Positions 6,814 through 15,511 are shown, numbered from the stretch's first letter. The stretch is DNA of 32,590 bases from Candidatus Nanopelagicales bacterium (GCA_017882705.1 JADGOZ010000156.1:1-32590); one strand, 5' to 3'. Notes: a model not told the origin generated them from the letters alone. Program-made: numbers and translations.

Positions 6814-8396
6814 GCTTCGCTCCTCCAACGGTGAACGGTGGGGGCGCCGTCGGCGCCCCCACCGGGCTCCCCTTGCTGCAGGTCTCGCACCTGGCGAAGG
6901 CGTTCAACGGCGTCCCGGCCCTGCGCGAGGTCGACCTCGAGATCGCCGCCGGTGAGGTGCACGGTCTCCTGGGGGCGAACGGCTGCGGCAAGTCGACACT
7001 GATCAAGATCCTGGCGGGCTTCCACCAGGCCGACGGTGGTCGCGTCCTCGTCAACGGCGAGGAGGTGCCCCTGCCGCTCGGTCCGCGTGGGCTCCGCGAC
7101 CACGGGATGGCCTTCGTCCACCAGGACCTCGGCCTTGCACCGTCCTCGACGGTGCTCGAGCACATGGCGCTCGACAGCTACGGCGCCTCGCCGGGCCTCC
7201 GTCGGGTGTCGTGGAGCTCGGAGGTGGCGCGGGTCGAGGAACTGCTCGCCCGCTTCGAGGTCCGGATCGACCCGCACGCCACGATCGACACGCTCTCGCC
7301 CGTGCAGCGCGCGATGGTGGCCGTCGTCCGTGCGGTCGGCGGGCAGGAGCTGCTCGCCGACGACGGCGAGTCCACGGGTCGCATCCTCGTCCTGGACGAG
7401 CCGACGGTCTTCCTGCCGCGCGACGAGGTGGAGCTGCTGTTCGCGCTCCTGCGTCGGCTCAAGGCGCAGGGAGACTCCGTCCTCCTCGTCTCGCACGACC
7501 TCGACGAGGTGCTCGCCGTCACCGACCGCGTCACGGTCTTCCGCGACGGCCGGCTCGTCGGCTCCCGCGACACCGAGGGCAGCACGCGCGGGGACATCGT
7601 CCAGATGATCCTCGGCGCCCGCGACGAGCACGTGCCGCACGAGGCCACGACCGTCTCGGACGACGCCGTCCCCATGCTCTCTGCCAAGTCGATCAGCGGT
7701 CAGCGCATCCGCGACCTGTCCCTCGACCTGCGAGCGGGCGAGGTAGTCGGTGTGACGGGCCTCGCCGGCTCGGGCTTCGAGGAGCTCCCCGAGCTGCTGT
7801 TCGGCGCGCGACGTCTGCGCTCCGGCACGATCGAGGTCGACGGCCGTCGGGTCTCGCGGCCGTCCCCCGGGGAGATGATGGCGCTGCGCGTCGTGCTGAT
7901 CCCCGCCGACCGCAAGGCCGAGGGTGCGGCCCAGGGCCTCACCGTCGTCGAGAACCTCGCGCTGCCCTTCCTCACCGGTCACAGCCGCGGCTGGCGGCTG
8001 CGGTGGCGCGAGCTGCGCGAGCTCGCGCAGACCATCTGCCGGCGGCTCAACGTCGTGCCGCCGAACGTGGAGCTGACGTTCGGGAACCTCTCGGGCGGCA
8101 ACCAGCAGAAGGCGCTGCTCGGCAAGTGGCTCGAGACGGAGCCGGTCGTCATGCTCCTGAACGAGCCCACCCAGGGCGTCGACATCGGCGCCCGGCGAGA
8201 GATCTTCCGACTGATCCGCGCCGCCGTCTCCGACGGCATGGCGGTCCTGTGCGCCACGTCGGACTACGAGCAGCTGGTGGAAATGGCGGACCGGGTCCTG
8301 GTCCTCCAGAACGGTCGGCTGCAGCACGAACTGACCGGCGCGGACATCACGAAGGACTCCCTGGCGGCGTCCGTCTACTCCGAGGGAGCAGCATGA
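6810..8396 (+). CDS. Sugar-type ABC transporter ATP-binding protein, fused double NBD
   Basis: This 528-aa RbsA/MglA-type protein has two nucleotide-binding domains. NBD1 has an intact Walker A (GANGCGKST) and Walker B ('ILVLDEPT') but a degraded signature, 'LSPVQRAMVA' in place of LSGGQ. NBD2 has a degraded Walker A ('TGLAGSGFEELPELL'), an intact signature 'LSGGNQQKALLGKW' and a Walker B in which Asp is Asn ('VVMLLNEPTQGVD'). Only the composite site formed by NBD1 Walker motifs and the NBD2 signature should hydrolyse ATP. Such asymmetry is known in this CUT2 class. It overlaps the SBP and permease genes by 4 bases each, so the three are co-translated. Confidence 0.9.
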   Translation: MSFAPPTVNGGGAVGAPTGLPLLQVSHLAKAFNGVPALREVDLEIAAGEVHGLLGANGCGKSTLIKILAGFHQADGGRVLVNGEEVPLPLGPRGLRDHGMAFVHQDLGLAPSSTVLEHMALDSYGASPGLRRVSWSSEVARVEELLARFEVRIDPHATIDTLSPVQRAMVAVVRAVGGQELLADDGESTGRILVLDEPTVFLPRDEVELLFALLRRLKAQGDSVLLVSHDLDEVLAVTDRVTVFRDGRLVGSRDTEGSTRGDIVQMILGARDEHVPHEATTVSDDAVPMLSAKSISGQRIRDLSLDLRAGEVVGVTGLAGSGFEELPELLFGARRLRSGTIEVDGRRVSRPSPGEMMALRVVLIPADRKAEGAAQGLTVVENLALPFLTGHSRGWRLRWRELRELAQTICRRLNVVPPNVELTFGNLSGGNQQKALLGKWLETEPVVMLLNEPTQGVDIGARREIFRLIRAAVSDGMAVLCATSDYEQLVEMADRVLVLQNGRLQHELTGADITKDSLAASVYSEGAA

Positions 8397-9418
8397 GCAT
8401 CGTCGACAAGACGCCGACTGAATCGGCGGACAACGTCGATGCCGGACGGGTCCGGCGGGGATTCTTCCGGGAGCCCGAGCGGTTCGCCCTCATCGGGGTG
8501 TGGATCGCCCTCATCATCTTCTTCGTCATCATGGTCCCGCAGACGTTCCCGTCGACGGCGAACCTGTCGAACATGCTGGGGTCGCAGGCCGTACTCCTGA
8601 TCCTCGCCCTCGGTCTCATCATCCCGCTGCGCGCCGGCGACTACGACCTCTCGATCGCCTCGGTGCTCACCCTGTCCGCCGTCATCGTCGCCGCCCTCAA
8701 CGTGAATCAGGGATGGCCGGTGTGGCAGGCGGCGATCGTCGCCGTCGTGGCCGGTTTCGCGATCGGCGTGCTCAACGGGTTCATCGTCACGAAGTTCGAC
8801 ATCGACCCGTTCATCGTCACGCTGGGGATCGGCACCGTCGTCGTCGGCATCACCTACATCGTCTGCAACTCGGCGACGATCAGCGGGGTCGACCGCATCC
8901 TGTCGAAGGTCATGCTCTCCAAGCCCTTCCTGAGCATCCCGCTGGACTTCTACTACGCCGTCGCCCTCTGCGCGGTCGTCTGGTACCTCTTCGACTTCAC
9001 CGCGTTCGGCCAGCGGCTGCTGTTCGTCGGGCAGAACCGTGACGTGGCGCGGCTCAACGGGGTCGCGGTCTCGCGGCTGCGCTGGATCGCGCTCACCTGC
9101 TCGGCGACCATCGGTGCCGTTGCCGGCGTCGTCTACGTCGGCACCACCGGGAGCGCGGACCCCGTCTCCGGAGCCGGATTCCTGCTGCCGGCGTTCGCGG
9201 CCTCGTTCCTGGGGTCGACCGCCCTGCGCATCGGTCGGTTCAACCCGTGGGGCACCCTCATCGCGGTGTACTTCCTCGTCACGGGGATCACGGGGCTGCA
9301 GCTCATGGGAGCGCAGCAGTACGTCCAGCAGCTCTTCTACGGCGGCGCGCTCGTCATCGCCGTGATCCTGTCGAAGATCGTCCGCTCGCGCAGCGAGCGC
9401 AAGCGGCTCGTCAAGTAG
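8393..9418 (+). CDS. Sugar-type ABC transporter permease
   Basis: This is a 341-aa membrane protein of the RbsC/BPD_transp_2 family. After a polar N-terminus of about 40 residues it shows roughly eight to ten hydrophobic segments, for example 'FALIGVWIALIIFFVIMV', 'AVLLILALGLIIPL' and 'WQAAIVAVVAGFAIGVLNGF'. The conserved family element 'GDYDLSIASVLTLSAV' (compare GxxDLSVG in RbsC) and 'GQNRDVARLNGV' near the coupling region are visible. As the only permease gene in the cassette it would act as a homodimer with the fused ATPase. It overlaps the ATPase stop by 4 bases, and the dehydrogenase follows after 50 bp. Confidence 0.9.
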   Translation: MSIVDKTPTESADNVDAGRVRRGFFREPERFALIGVWIALIIFFVIMVPQTFPSTANLSNMLGSQAVLLILALGLIIPLRAGDYDLSIASVLTLSAVIVAALNVNQGWPVWQAAIVAVVAGFAIGVLNGFIVTKFDIDPFIVTLGIGTVVVGITYIVCNSATISGVDRILSKVMLSKPFLSIPLDFYYAVALCAVVWYLFDFTAFGQRLLFVGQNRDVARLNGVAVSRLRWIALTCSATIGAVAGVVYVGTTGSADPVSGAGFLLPAFAASFLGSTALRIGRFNPWGTLIAVYFLVTGITGLQLMGAQQYVQQLFYGGALVIAVILSKIVRSRSERKRLVK

Positions 9419-9468
9419 CCGTCTCCCCCACCGCACATCCGGCACCCATCAAGGAAGGTCGTTCGCAC

Positions 9469-10584
9469 ATGAAAGCGCGAGGCGCCGTAATCCACGAGAT
9501 CGGCGGACAGTGGACTGTCCATGACCTGGAGCTCGACGACCCCCAGGACAACGAGGTGCTGATCCAGGTCATGGCCAGTGGCCTCTGCCACTCGGACGAC
9601 CATTTCGTCACCGGCGACATCCCCGTCGCGCTGCCCATGGTCGGTGGCCACGAGGGCGCGGGCGTCGTCGTGAAGGTGGGCTCGAAGGTCACGCGGGTCA
9701 AGCCCGGTGACCACGTCGCCACCCTGTTCATCCCGGCGTGCGGAGAGTGCCGCTACTGTGCCCGCGGCCAGTCCTACATCTGCAACAACGGTGCCGGCAT
9801 GGAGCTCGGCCTCGGCATGGACGGGACGCCCCGCTTCCACTTCGCCGAGTCCGGCGTGGGCCTCGGCGGCGTCACGCGCCTCGGCACCTTCGCCAACTAC
9901 CTCGTCTGCCACGAGTCGCAGGCGATCCGGCTGCCCGACGACATCCCGTTCGAGCTCGCTTGTCTGGTGTCCTGTGGCGTCGCGACCGGCTGGGGCGCGG
10001 CGGTGAACGGCGGGCAGGTACGCGCCGGCGACGTCGTCCTCGTGATGGGTGTCGGCGGTGTCGGGATGAACGCCGTGCAGGGCGCGCGTCACGCCGGTGC
10101 CGACCATGTGCTCGTGGCGGAGCCGGTCGAGTGGAAGCGCAACGCGGCGTTGGACTTCGGTGCCACCGAGGTCTTCGCCAGCATCTCCGACGCCAAGCAG
10201 CGGATCGCCGAGCTCACCAACGGCCAGGGCGTCGACGTCGCCATCGTGACCGTAGGACGCGTCGACGGCGAGCTCTTGGGGGAGGCTTTCGAGGCGACCG
10301 GCAAGGCCGGCACGACCGTCCTCGTCTCGGTCGGCTCGTACGAGAAGTCCATCACCATCAGCCCGCAGGACTTCACCAACTTCGCGAAGCGGCTGCAGGG
10401 CGTGATGTACGGCCTCTGCAACCCGGTTGCCGACATCCCTCGTCTCCTGCAGATGTACAAGGACGGGCGGCTCAAGCTCGACGAGCTCGTCACAAACCGG
10501 TACGACGTCTCGCAGATCAACGAGGCATACGCAGACATGCACTCAGGAAAGAACATCCGTGGCGTCGTCGTCCACACCCACTGA
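9469..10584 (+). CDS. Zinc alcohol dehydrogenase, NDMA-dependent (Rxyl_3153-like) type
   Basis: This 371-aa zinc-dependent MDR starts at ATG 9469 after AAGGAAGG (9451-9458). The catalytic zinc ligands are Cys40 in 'SGLCHSD' and His61 in 'GGHEGAG'. The structural zinc Cys residues are 91, 94, 97 and 105 ('CGECRYC...C'), and the cofactor-binding loop is 'VMGVGGVGMNAVQG'. The overall sequence ('GGVTRLGTFANYLV', 'NPVADIPRLLQMYKDGRLKLDELVT') resembles the NDMA-dependent alcohol dehydrogenase family that co-occurs with mycofactocin genomes. Those enzymes keep NAD bound and pass electrons to mycofactocin or, in vitro, to nitrosodimethylaniline. With mft genes 9 kb downstream this assignment is well supported. 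It should oxidise the pathway alcohol to an aldehyde for the next gene product. Confidence 0.88.
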   Translation: MKARGAVIHEIGGQWTVHDLELDDPQDNEVLIQVMASGLCHSDDHFVTGDIPVALPMVGGHEGAGVVVKVGSKVTRVKPGDHVATLFIPACGECRYCARGQSYICNNGAGMELGLGMDGTPRFHFAESGVGLGGVTRLGTFANYLVCHESQAIRLPDDIPFELACLVSCGVATGWGAAVNGGQVRAGDVVLVMGVGGVGMNAVQGARHAGADHVLVAEPVEWKRNAALDFGATEVFASISDAKQRIAELTNGQGVDVAIVTVGRVDGELLGEAFEATGKAGTTVLVSVGSYEKSITISPQDFTNFAKRLQGVMYGLCNPVADIPRLLQMYKDGRLKLDELVTNRYDVSQINEAYADMHSGKNIRGVVVHTH

Positions 10585-10619
10585 CCTGTCGCGGAACGCA
10601 TAGAGGAGCCACAACAGAC

Positions 10620-12107
10620 ATGACTGCACCCAGCATCTTGATCCCTGACCCGGCCAAGGCCATCTCGCGCACACGCCTGCTCATCGGCGGCGAGTGGGTC
10701 GATGCGGCCGACGGCAAGGAGTTCGACGTCTACAACCCCTCCACCGGCGACGTGTTCTGCCAGGTGTCGGAGGCCGGCCCCGAGGACATCGACCGCGCGG
10801 TGCGCGCGGCGCGCGAGGCGTTCGACAACGGCCCGTGGCGCCGGATGTCGCCGCTGGACCGGTCGAAGGCGCTCTGGCGCCTCGGCGACCTGCTCGTGGC
10901 GAACGCCGAGGAGATCGGACGCGTCGAGACCCTCGACCAGGGCAAGCCGTACCTGATGGCACGTGACGGCGACGTCCCGTCGGCGGCGAACCTCTTCTAC
11001 TACATGTCCGGATGGGCGACGAAGATCGAGGGCGAGGTCATCCCGATCTCGGCTCCCGGCGACTACCACGTCTACACCCGTCGCGAGGCGGTCGGCGTGG
11101 TCGGCTGCATCGTCCCGTGGAACTTCCCCCTCGTGATCGCGGCGTGGAAGGTGGCCCCGGCCCTCGCCGCCGGCAACACCGTGATCCTCAAGCCGGCGGA
11201 GCAGACCCCGCTGTCGGCGCTCATGCTCGGCGAGCTCGCCCTCGAGGCGGGCATCCCGCCGGGCGTGCTCAACGTGGTCCCCGGCTTCGGCGCCCGCGCC
11301 GGCCAGGCACTGACAGAGCACGGGGACGTCGACAAGGTGTCCTTCACCGGCTCCACGGCCACGGGCCGTCGGATCCTGGACGCGGCCAAGGGCAACCTGA
11401 AGAAGGTGTCGCTCGAGCTGGGTGGCAAGAGCGCCAACATCATCCTTCCGGATGCCGACATCGACGCCGCGATCCAGGGCTCGGCCGCCGGCATCTTCTT
11501 CAACGCCGGTCAGGCCTGCGCCGCCGGGTCACGCCTCTACGTCCACGAGGACGTCTACGACCAGGTCGTCGAGGGGATCGCCGCCGTCGCCGCCGGCATC
11601 AAGGTGGGCGACGGCTTCGACCCCACCAGTGAGATCGGACCGCTCGTCAGCAGCCAGCACCTCGACCGCGTCTCGGGATACCTGCAGAGCGGGTTCGACG
11701 AGGGCGCCCGGGCGGTCACCGGCGGTGCCCGGATCGGCGACCGTGGCTACTTCGTGGCCCCCACGCTCTTCGCCGACGTGACACCGACGCAGAAGATCGT
11801 GCGGGAGGAGATCTTCGGGCCGGTCGTCGTGGCGCTGAAGTTCAAGGAACTCGACCAGGTCATCGCCGCGGCGAACGATACCCGCTACGGTCTTGCCGGG
11901 GGGATCTGGACGCGTGACGTGTCCAAGGCCCACCAGCTGGCGGCACAGTTCCAGTCGGGGACGGTCTGGGTGAACTGCTACCAGGTCTTCGACGCGGCGA
12001 TGCCGTTCGGCGGCTACAAGGAATCCGGTTGGGGGCGCGAGATGGGCCACGAGGTGCTGCACGACTTCACGGAGGTCAAGACCGTCTGCGTCAAGCTGGG
12101 TGGCTGA
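10620..12107 (+). CDS. NAD(P)-dependent aldehyde dehydrogenase
   Basis: This 495-aa member of the ALDH superfamily starts at ATG 10620 after GAGGAG. The catalytic Cys300 lies in 'FFNAGQACAAGSR' and the general base Glu266 in 'SLELGGKSAN'. The oxyanion Asn lies in 'IVPWNFPL', the nucleotide-binding loop is 'FTGSTATGRRI', and 'EEIFGPVV' and 'PFGGYKESGWGRE' are also present. The length and motifs match betaine/phenylacetaldehyde/aliphatic-type class 1/2 ALDHs. It follows the mycofactocin-type alcohol dehydrogenase by 35 bp, so it probably converts the aldehyde product to a carboxylic acid. The GntR gene starts 8 bp after its stop. Confidence 0.92.
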   Translation: MTAPSILIPDPAKAISRTRLLIGGEWVDAADGKEFDVYNPSTGDVFCQVSEAGPEDIDRAVRAAREAFDNGPWRRMSPLDRSKALWRLGDLLVANAEEIGRVETLDQGKPYLMARDGDVPSAANLFYYMSGWATKIEGEVIPISAPGDYHVYTRREAVGVVGCIVPWNFPLVIAAWKVAPALAAGNTVILKPAEQTPLSALMLGELALEAGIPPGVLNVVPGFGARAGQALTEHGDVDKVSFTGSTATGRRILDAAKGNLKKVSLELGGKSANIILPDADIDAAIQGSAAGIFFNAGQACAAGSRLYVHEDVYDQVVEGIAAVAAGIKVGDGFDPTSEIGPLVSSQHLDRVSGYLQSGFDEGARAVTGGARIGDRGYFVAPTLFADVTPTQKIVREEIFGPVVVALKFKELDQVIAAANDTRYGLAGGIWTRDVSKAHQLAAQFQSGTVWVNCYQVFDAAMPFGGYKESGWGREMGHEVLHDFTEVKTVCVKLGG

Positions 12108-12115
12108 CCGACGCC

Positions 12116-12778
12116 GTGGCAGCCGAGCGGATCGACCGAGGGTCGGCGACCCTCACGCACCGGGTCGAGGAACTGTTGCGTCGCGAGATCGTTCGTGGCG
12201 AGCGCCCGAGTGGGAGCCGCCTGAACGAGGTCGCGATCGCGGCCGCATTCGACGTGAGCCGCGGACCGGTGCGTGAAGCGATCCAGCGACTGGCCAGCGA
12301 CGGACTCGTCGTGATCGAGCCGCACCGCGGCACGTTCGTGAAGAGCCTCGATCGCAACGACGTGGAGAAGCTCTTCGAGGTCCGTGCCGCGCTCGAGGCG
12401 GAGGCCGCGGCGCTCGCCGCGACCAAGATCACCGACGATGGCGTGGCGCTGCTGCGCACGTTGCAGGAGCAGTCGGTCTCGGCGGTCAGCCAGCAGGACG
12501 ACCACTCCTTCCCGGACGTGATCGACCTGCACGAGCTCATCTCCCGTCTCTCGGACAACCCGCGGCTGTCCGCCCTGATCAGCCAGGTCAACGCCGAGCT
12601 GCGCCTGGTCAGGTCACGGTCCGGATCGCTCTCCGAGCGCGCTCAACGAGCGCTCGGAGAGCACGACGAGCTCATCGAGTGCCTCGCAGCCAAGGACGCG
12701 AACCGCGCCCGCACTGTCATGCGCTCGCATCTGGACGCCTCGCTGGCGAACACGCTGGCACTCATGTTCTCCCCCTGA
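12116..12778 (+). CDS. GntR-family transcriptional regulator (FadR/FCD type)
   Basis: This 220-aa regulator starts at GTG 12116, 8 bp after the aldehyde dehydrogenase stop. The N-terminal winged helix is clear: 'REIVRGERPSGSRLNEVAIA', 'FDVSRGPVREAIQRLASDGLV' and 'PHRGTFVKSL'. The C-terminal all-helical FCD ligand domain includes 'FEVRAALEAEAAALAA', 'FHELI'-like 'DLHELISRL' and 'GEHDELIECLAAKDANRA', which has the Asp/His residues that often bind a metal or a carboxylate ligand. It is embedded in the run, so it is likely the local, pathway-responsive regulator. Candidate sites are the palindrome at 897-916 and the 22-bp repeats at its own 3' end. These links are inferred. Confidence 0.9.
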   Translation: MAAERIDRGSATLTHRVEELLRREIVRGERPSGSRLNEVAIAAAFDVSRGPVREAIQRLASDGLVVIEPHRGTFVKSLDRNDVEKLFEVRAALEAEAAALAATKITDDGVALLRTLQEQSVSAVSQQDDHSFPDVIDLHELISRLSDNPRLSALISQVNAELRLVRSRSGSLSERAQRALGEHDELIECLAAKDANRARTVMRSHLDASLANTLALMFSP

Positions 12779-12831
12779 CGGGGACCTGTTCTCCCCCTCG
12801 CGGGGATCCGTTCTCCCCCTCGTGGGGATCC
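12766..12831. repeat. Three tandem 22-bp repeats, each with a TCCCC/GGGGA hairpin
   Basis: Units start at 12766, 12788 and 12810. Units 2 and 3 differ at one base, and unit 1 differs from unit 2 at four. Each contains TCCCC, a short loop of 5 nt, then GGGGA, so each RNA copy can fold into a small stem. The first unit contains the last codons and stop of the GntR gene, so the array looks like a tandem duplication of that 3' end. The 22-bp period equals about two helical turns. It fills most of the 71-bp gap before the OYE gene and could attenuate transcription, process mRNA or bind a regulator. Confidence 0.7.
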
Positions 12832-12849
12832 GATAGGAGCACTCTCCCC

Positions 12850-13914
12850 ATGGTTCTCTTCGAGCCGTGGGTCATGGGCCCGTTCACCCTGGCCAACCGT
12901 GTCGTGATGGCACCCATGACCCGCAATCGTGCCGACGACGACGGCGTCCCTGCCCCGTACGCGGCCGAGTACTACCGGCAGCGCGCCGGGGCCGGCCTCA
13001 TCGTCACCGAGGCCACGCAGCCGAGCGCGAGCGGGCGAGGATACGCCGGAACGCCGGGCATCCACTCCGACGAGCAGGAGGCGGCCTGGCGCGTCATCGG
13101 CGAGGCGGTCCACACGGAAGGCGGGCTCATCTTCTGCCAGCTGATGCACACCGGCCGCATCGGGCACACGACCCTGCTTCCCGAGGGCACGCCACTGGTC
13201 GCCCCCAGCGCGGTGCGTGCGGAGCTGCTCGTGGAGAACTCCGACGGCGTGGAGGTCGAGGCGGAGATGCCGTCCGCGTTCACGATCGACGGGATCCACA
13301 GCGTGATCGAGGACTTCGCCTCGGCCGCCGAGCGCGCCGTCGCGGCCGGCCTCGACGGCATCGAGCTGCACGGCGCCAACGGCTATCTCCTGCACCAGTT
13401 CCTGTCGGCGGGAACGAACGTTCGCGACGACGAGTACGGAGGAGACCCGAAGAATCGCGCGCGCTTCGTGGTGGATCTGACCGCCGCGGTCGCTGAGCGC
13501 ATCGGGCCGGAACGAGTCGGTCTCCGGCTCTCTCCCGGCGGCAAGTTCAACGACATGCGGGGCCTCGACGACGACGACACCTACCTCGCGCTCCTGGAGG
13601 GGCTCGAGCCGCTGGGCATCGCCTACCTGCACGTGCTCCGCCGCCGGTCCACGCCGCTGCACTCCGAGCTCCTGCGCCGCTGGCACTCGACGTTCATCCT
13701 CAACACCGGCTACTTCGGCTCCTCCGACCAGGACGAGCTGGAGATGCACCTGCGCGACGGCGACGCCCACCTGGTGAGCGTCGGTCGCTACTTCATCTCG
13801 AACCCCGACCTCGTCGAGCGATGGCGCAGAGGCGTCCCGCTCGCCGAGTGGGACGAGGACACGTTCTACCAGGGCGGGCCGCACGGTCTCATCGACTACC
13901 CCGCCGCCACCTGA
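12850..13914 (+). CDS. NADH:flavin oxidoreductase, old yellow enzyme family
   Basis: This 354-aa FMN TIM-barrel ene-reductase starts at ATG 12850, preceded by AGGAG (12834-12838). Landmarks are 'LANRVVMAPMTRNRA' at the N-terminus, 'FCQLMHTGRIGH', the active-site pair in 'IELHGANGYLLHQFLS' and 'TNVRDDEYGG', the phosphate-binding 'LNTGYFG', and 'VSVGRYFISNPDLVERW'. The family reduces activated C=C bonds (alpha,beta-unsaturated ketones, aldehydes, maleimides) with NAD(P)H. It fits a pathway that generates an enone, for example after oxidation of an allylic alcohol or action of the flavoprotein at 15566, but direction and substrate are unknown. Confidence 0.92.
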   Translation: MVLFEPWVMGPFTLANRVVMAPMTRNRADDDGVPAPYAAEYYRQRAGAGLIVTEATQPSASGRGYAGTPGIHSDEQEAAWRVIGEAVHTEGGLIFCQLMHTGRIGHTTLLPEGTPLVAPSAVRAELLVENSDGVEVEAEMPSAFTIDGIHSVIEDFASAAERAVAAGLDGIELHGANGYLLHQFLSAGTNVRDDEYGGDPKNRARFVVDLTAAVAERIGPERVGLRLSPGGKFNDMRGLDDDDTYLALLEGLEPLGIAYLHVLRRRSTPLHSELLRRWHSTFILNTGYFGSSDQDELEMHLRDGDAHLVSVGRYFISNPDLVERWRRGVPLAEWDEDTFYQGGPHGLIDYPAAT

Positions 13915-13940
13915 CGCCGAGCCAGGACGACGTACCGAAC

Positions 13941-13960
13941 GCCACGGAGCACTCCGTGGC
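13941..13960. promoter_or_regulatory. Perfect 8-bp inverted repeat, hairpin or operator
   Basis: GCCACGGA (13941-13948) - GCAC - TCCGTGGC (13953-13960) is a perfect palindrome in the 72-bp gap between the OYE gene and the first SDR. As RNA it forms a stable GC stem, but no T-run follows, so it is not a classical terminator. It may be a processing or stability element, or a protein-binding site. Confidence 0.45.
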
Positions 13961-13986
13961 GCCACCGACCGACATGGAGACGTGTG

Positions 13987-14712
13987 ATGGGCGATTTCGA
14001 CGGACGAGTAGTGGTTGTCACGGGTGCCGGTTCAGGCATCGGCGCCGCGTGCTGCGAGGTGTTCGCAGCCGAGGGTGCGACCGTGCTGGGCTGGGACCTG
14101 ACGGCGACGGAGGGAGGAGCGGCGGTCGACGTCAGCGACCTCGACTCGGTGCAGGCCGCGGCCGACCGGGCCGGCGAGGCCTACGGACGCGTCGACGCCC
14201 TGATCAACTGCGCCGGCGTGATCACGCCGAACCTGCCTGCGCAGGACGTCGACCCCGGCGACTACCGGCGCAACTTCGACGTGAACGTCATGGGCATCGT
14301 CCACACGACCAAGGCGCTCTACCCGCTGCTCGCCGCGGCGCCGGCCGGCACGGTCGTCAACGTCGCGAGCCAGGCCGCCCTCGTGTCCCTGCCGCATCAG
14401 ACGGCGTACTCAGCGTCCAAGGGAGCTGTCGCCGCGCTCACGCGGGCGCTCGCGATCGACTGGGCCGCACAGGGCCTGCGCGTCAACGCGGTGTGCCCCG
14501 GCTTCACGGCGACGCCGATGGCCATGAAGCAGATGACACCCGAGCTCGACGCCGCCGTGTCGCGCCGTGTCCCGCTGGGCCGGATCTTCCAGCCGGTCGA
14601 GATGGCCAACGCCATCGCCTTCCTGGCCGGACCGAAGTCCTCGGCCATCACCGGAGTCGTGCTCCCCGTCGACGGCGGCTGGACCGCGGGCGAGCCCGCA
14701 CTGCCGATGTAG
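13987..14712 (+). CDS. SDR family NAD(P)-dependent oxidoreductase
   Basis: This 241-aa classical SDR has the cofactor motif 'VVTGAGSGIGAA', an acidic residue after beta-2 ('LGWDLTA', suggesting NAD(H)), 'NCAGVITPN', the catalytic Ser in 'NVASQAAL' and 'YSASK' as Tyr-x3-Lys. 'VNAVCPGFTATPM' and 'FLAGPKSSAITGVVLPVDGGW' complete the fold. ATG 13987 is preferred over GTG 13984 because GGAGA (13976-13980) is better spaced. It probably interconverts a hydroxyl and keto group on the substrate. It lacks the NAD-site insertion I would expect of the mycofactocin-dependent SDR family TIGR03971, so it may use free NAD. Confidence 0.9.
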   Translation: MGDFDGRVVVVTGAGSGIGAACCEVFAAEGATVLGWDLTATEGGAAVDVSDLDSVQAAADRAGEAYGRVDALINCAGVITPNLPAQDVDPGDYRRNFDVNVMGIVHTTKALYPLLAAAPAGTVVNVASQAALVSLPHQTAYSASKGAVAALTRALAIDWAAQGLRVNAVCPGFTATPMAMKQMTPELDAAVSRRVPLGRIFQPVEMANAIAFLAGPKSSAITGVVLPVDGGWTAGEPALPM

Positions 14713-14752
14713 CCCACCCGCACACACCGACCGGAACGGGAAGGGACGGCAC

Positions 14753-15511
14753 ATGAGGTTCGAATCGAAGGTCGCCTACGTGACCGGGGCCAGCTCCGGC
14801 ATCGGTCGTGGCGCCGCGGTGCGTCTGGCCGAGGAGGGCGCGACCGTCGTGCTCATCGGACGGCGCGCCGCTGCACTGGAGGAGGCTGCGGCCGAGTGCC
14901 ACGGCCGGGGTGTGGTGCTCGTGCTCGACGTGACCGACGGTGCCGCCGTCGCGTCGGTCCTCCCGGACGCGATCGCCGAGCACGGCGTACCCGATGTCGT
15001 CGTGCACGCGGCGGGAGAGACGGTGCTCGGGGCGCTCGACGAGCTCACCGAGCAGGAGTGGGATCGTCAGTTCGACACGAACCTCAAGAGCATCTACCAC
15101 CTCAACCGGCACCTGTGGCCGGCCATGGTGCCGCTCGGCGGCTCCATCGTCACGATCGCGTCGACCGCCTCGTTCGGCGCGTTCCCCGGGGACGCGGCGT
15201 ACGTCGCGTCCAAGGGGGCCGTGCTGATGCTGACCAAGGCGATGGCGCTCGACGGCGCGTCGTCCGGCATCCGCGTGAACGCGGTGTGCCCCGGGTTCAT
15301 CCTCACCCCGAACCTGCAGGGCTACTTCGACGGCCAGGCGGACCCGGCGGGTGCGGCCAGCGGTGCCTCGGCCGCGGCTCCGCTGGGCCGGATGGGGACC
15401 CCGGCGGACGTCGCAGGCGCGGTGGCGTTCCTCGCCTCCGACGATGCGGCATTCATCACCGGCACGTCGTTGATCGTCGACGGCGGGCTCCTCGCGAGGG
15501 TGCCGACCTGA
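14753..15511 (+). CDS. SDR family NAD(P)-dependent oxidoreductase
   Basis: This is a second classical SDR of 252 aa. It has 'YVTGASSGIGRGAAVRLAEEG', 'VVLIGRR' (Arg-Arg after beta-2, pointing to NADP), 'VHAAGETVLG', the catalytic Ser in 'TIASTASF' and 'YVASK'. The C-terminus is 'FLASDDAAFITGTSLIVDGG'. AAGGGA precedes ATG 14753. The different predicted coenzyme preference from the preceding SDR (NADP against NAD) suggests the two act in opposite directions or on different positions. It lies 40 bp downstream of the first SDR and 54 bp upstream of the flavoprotein. Confidence 0.9.
   Translation: MRFESKVAYVTGASSGIGRGAAVRLAEEGATVVLIGRRAAALEEAAAECHGRGVVLVLDVTDGAAVASVLPDAIAEHGVPDVVVHAAGETVLGALDELTEQEWDRQFDTNLKSIYHLNRHLWPAMVPLGGSIVTIASTASFGAFPGDAAYVASKGAVLMLTKAMALDGASSGIRVNAVCPGFILTPNLQGYFDGQADPAGAASGASAAAPLGRMGTPADVAGAVAFLASDDAAFITGTSLIVDGGLLARVPT

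Noticed and set aside
6786..8327. A 513-codon minus-strand frame opposite the ABC ATPase
   Set aside because: It mirrors the strongly supported plus-strand ATPase, is rich in Arg, His and Asp as expected of antisense frames in high-GC DNA, and has no family resemblance.
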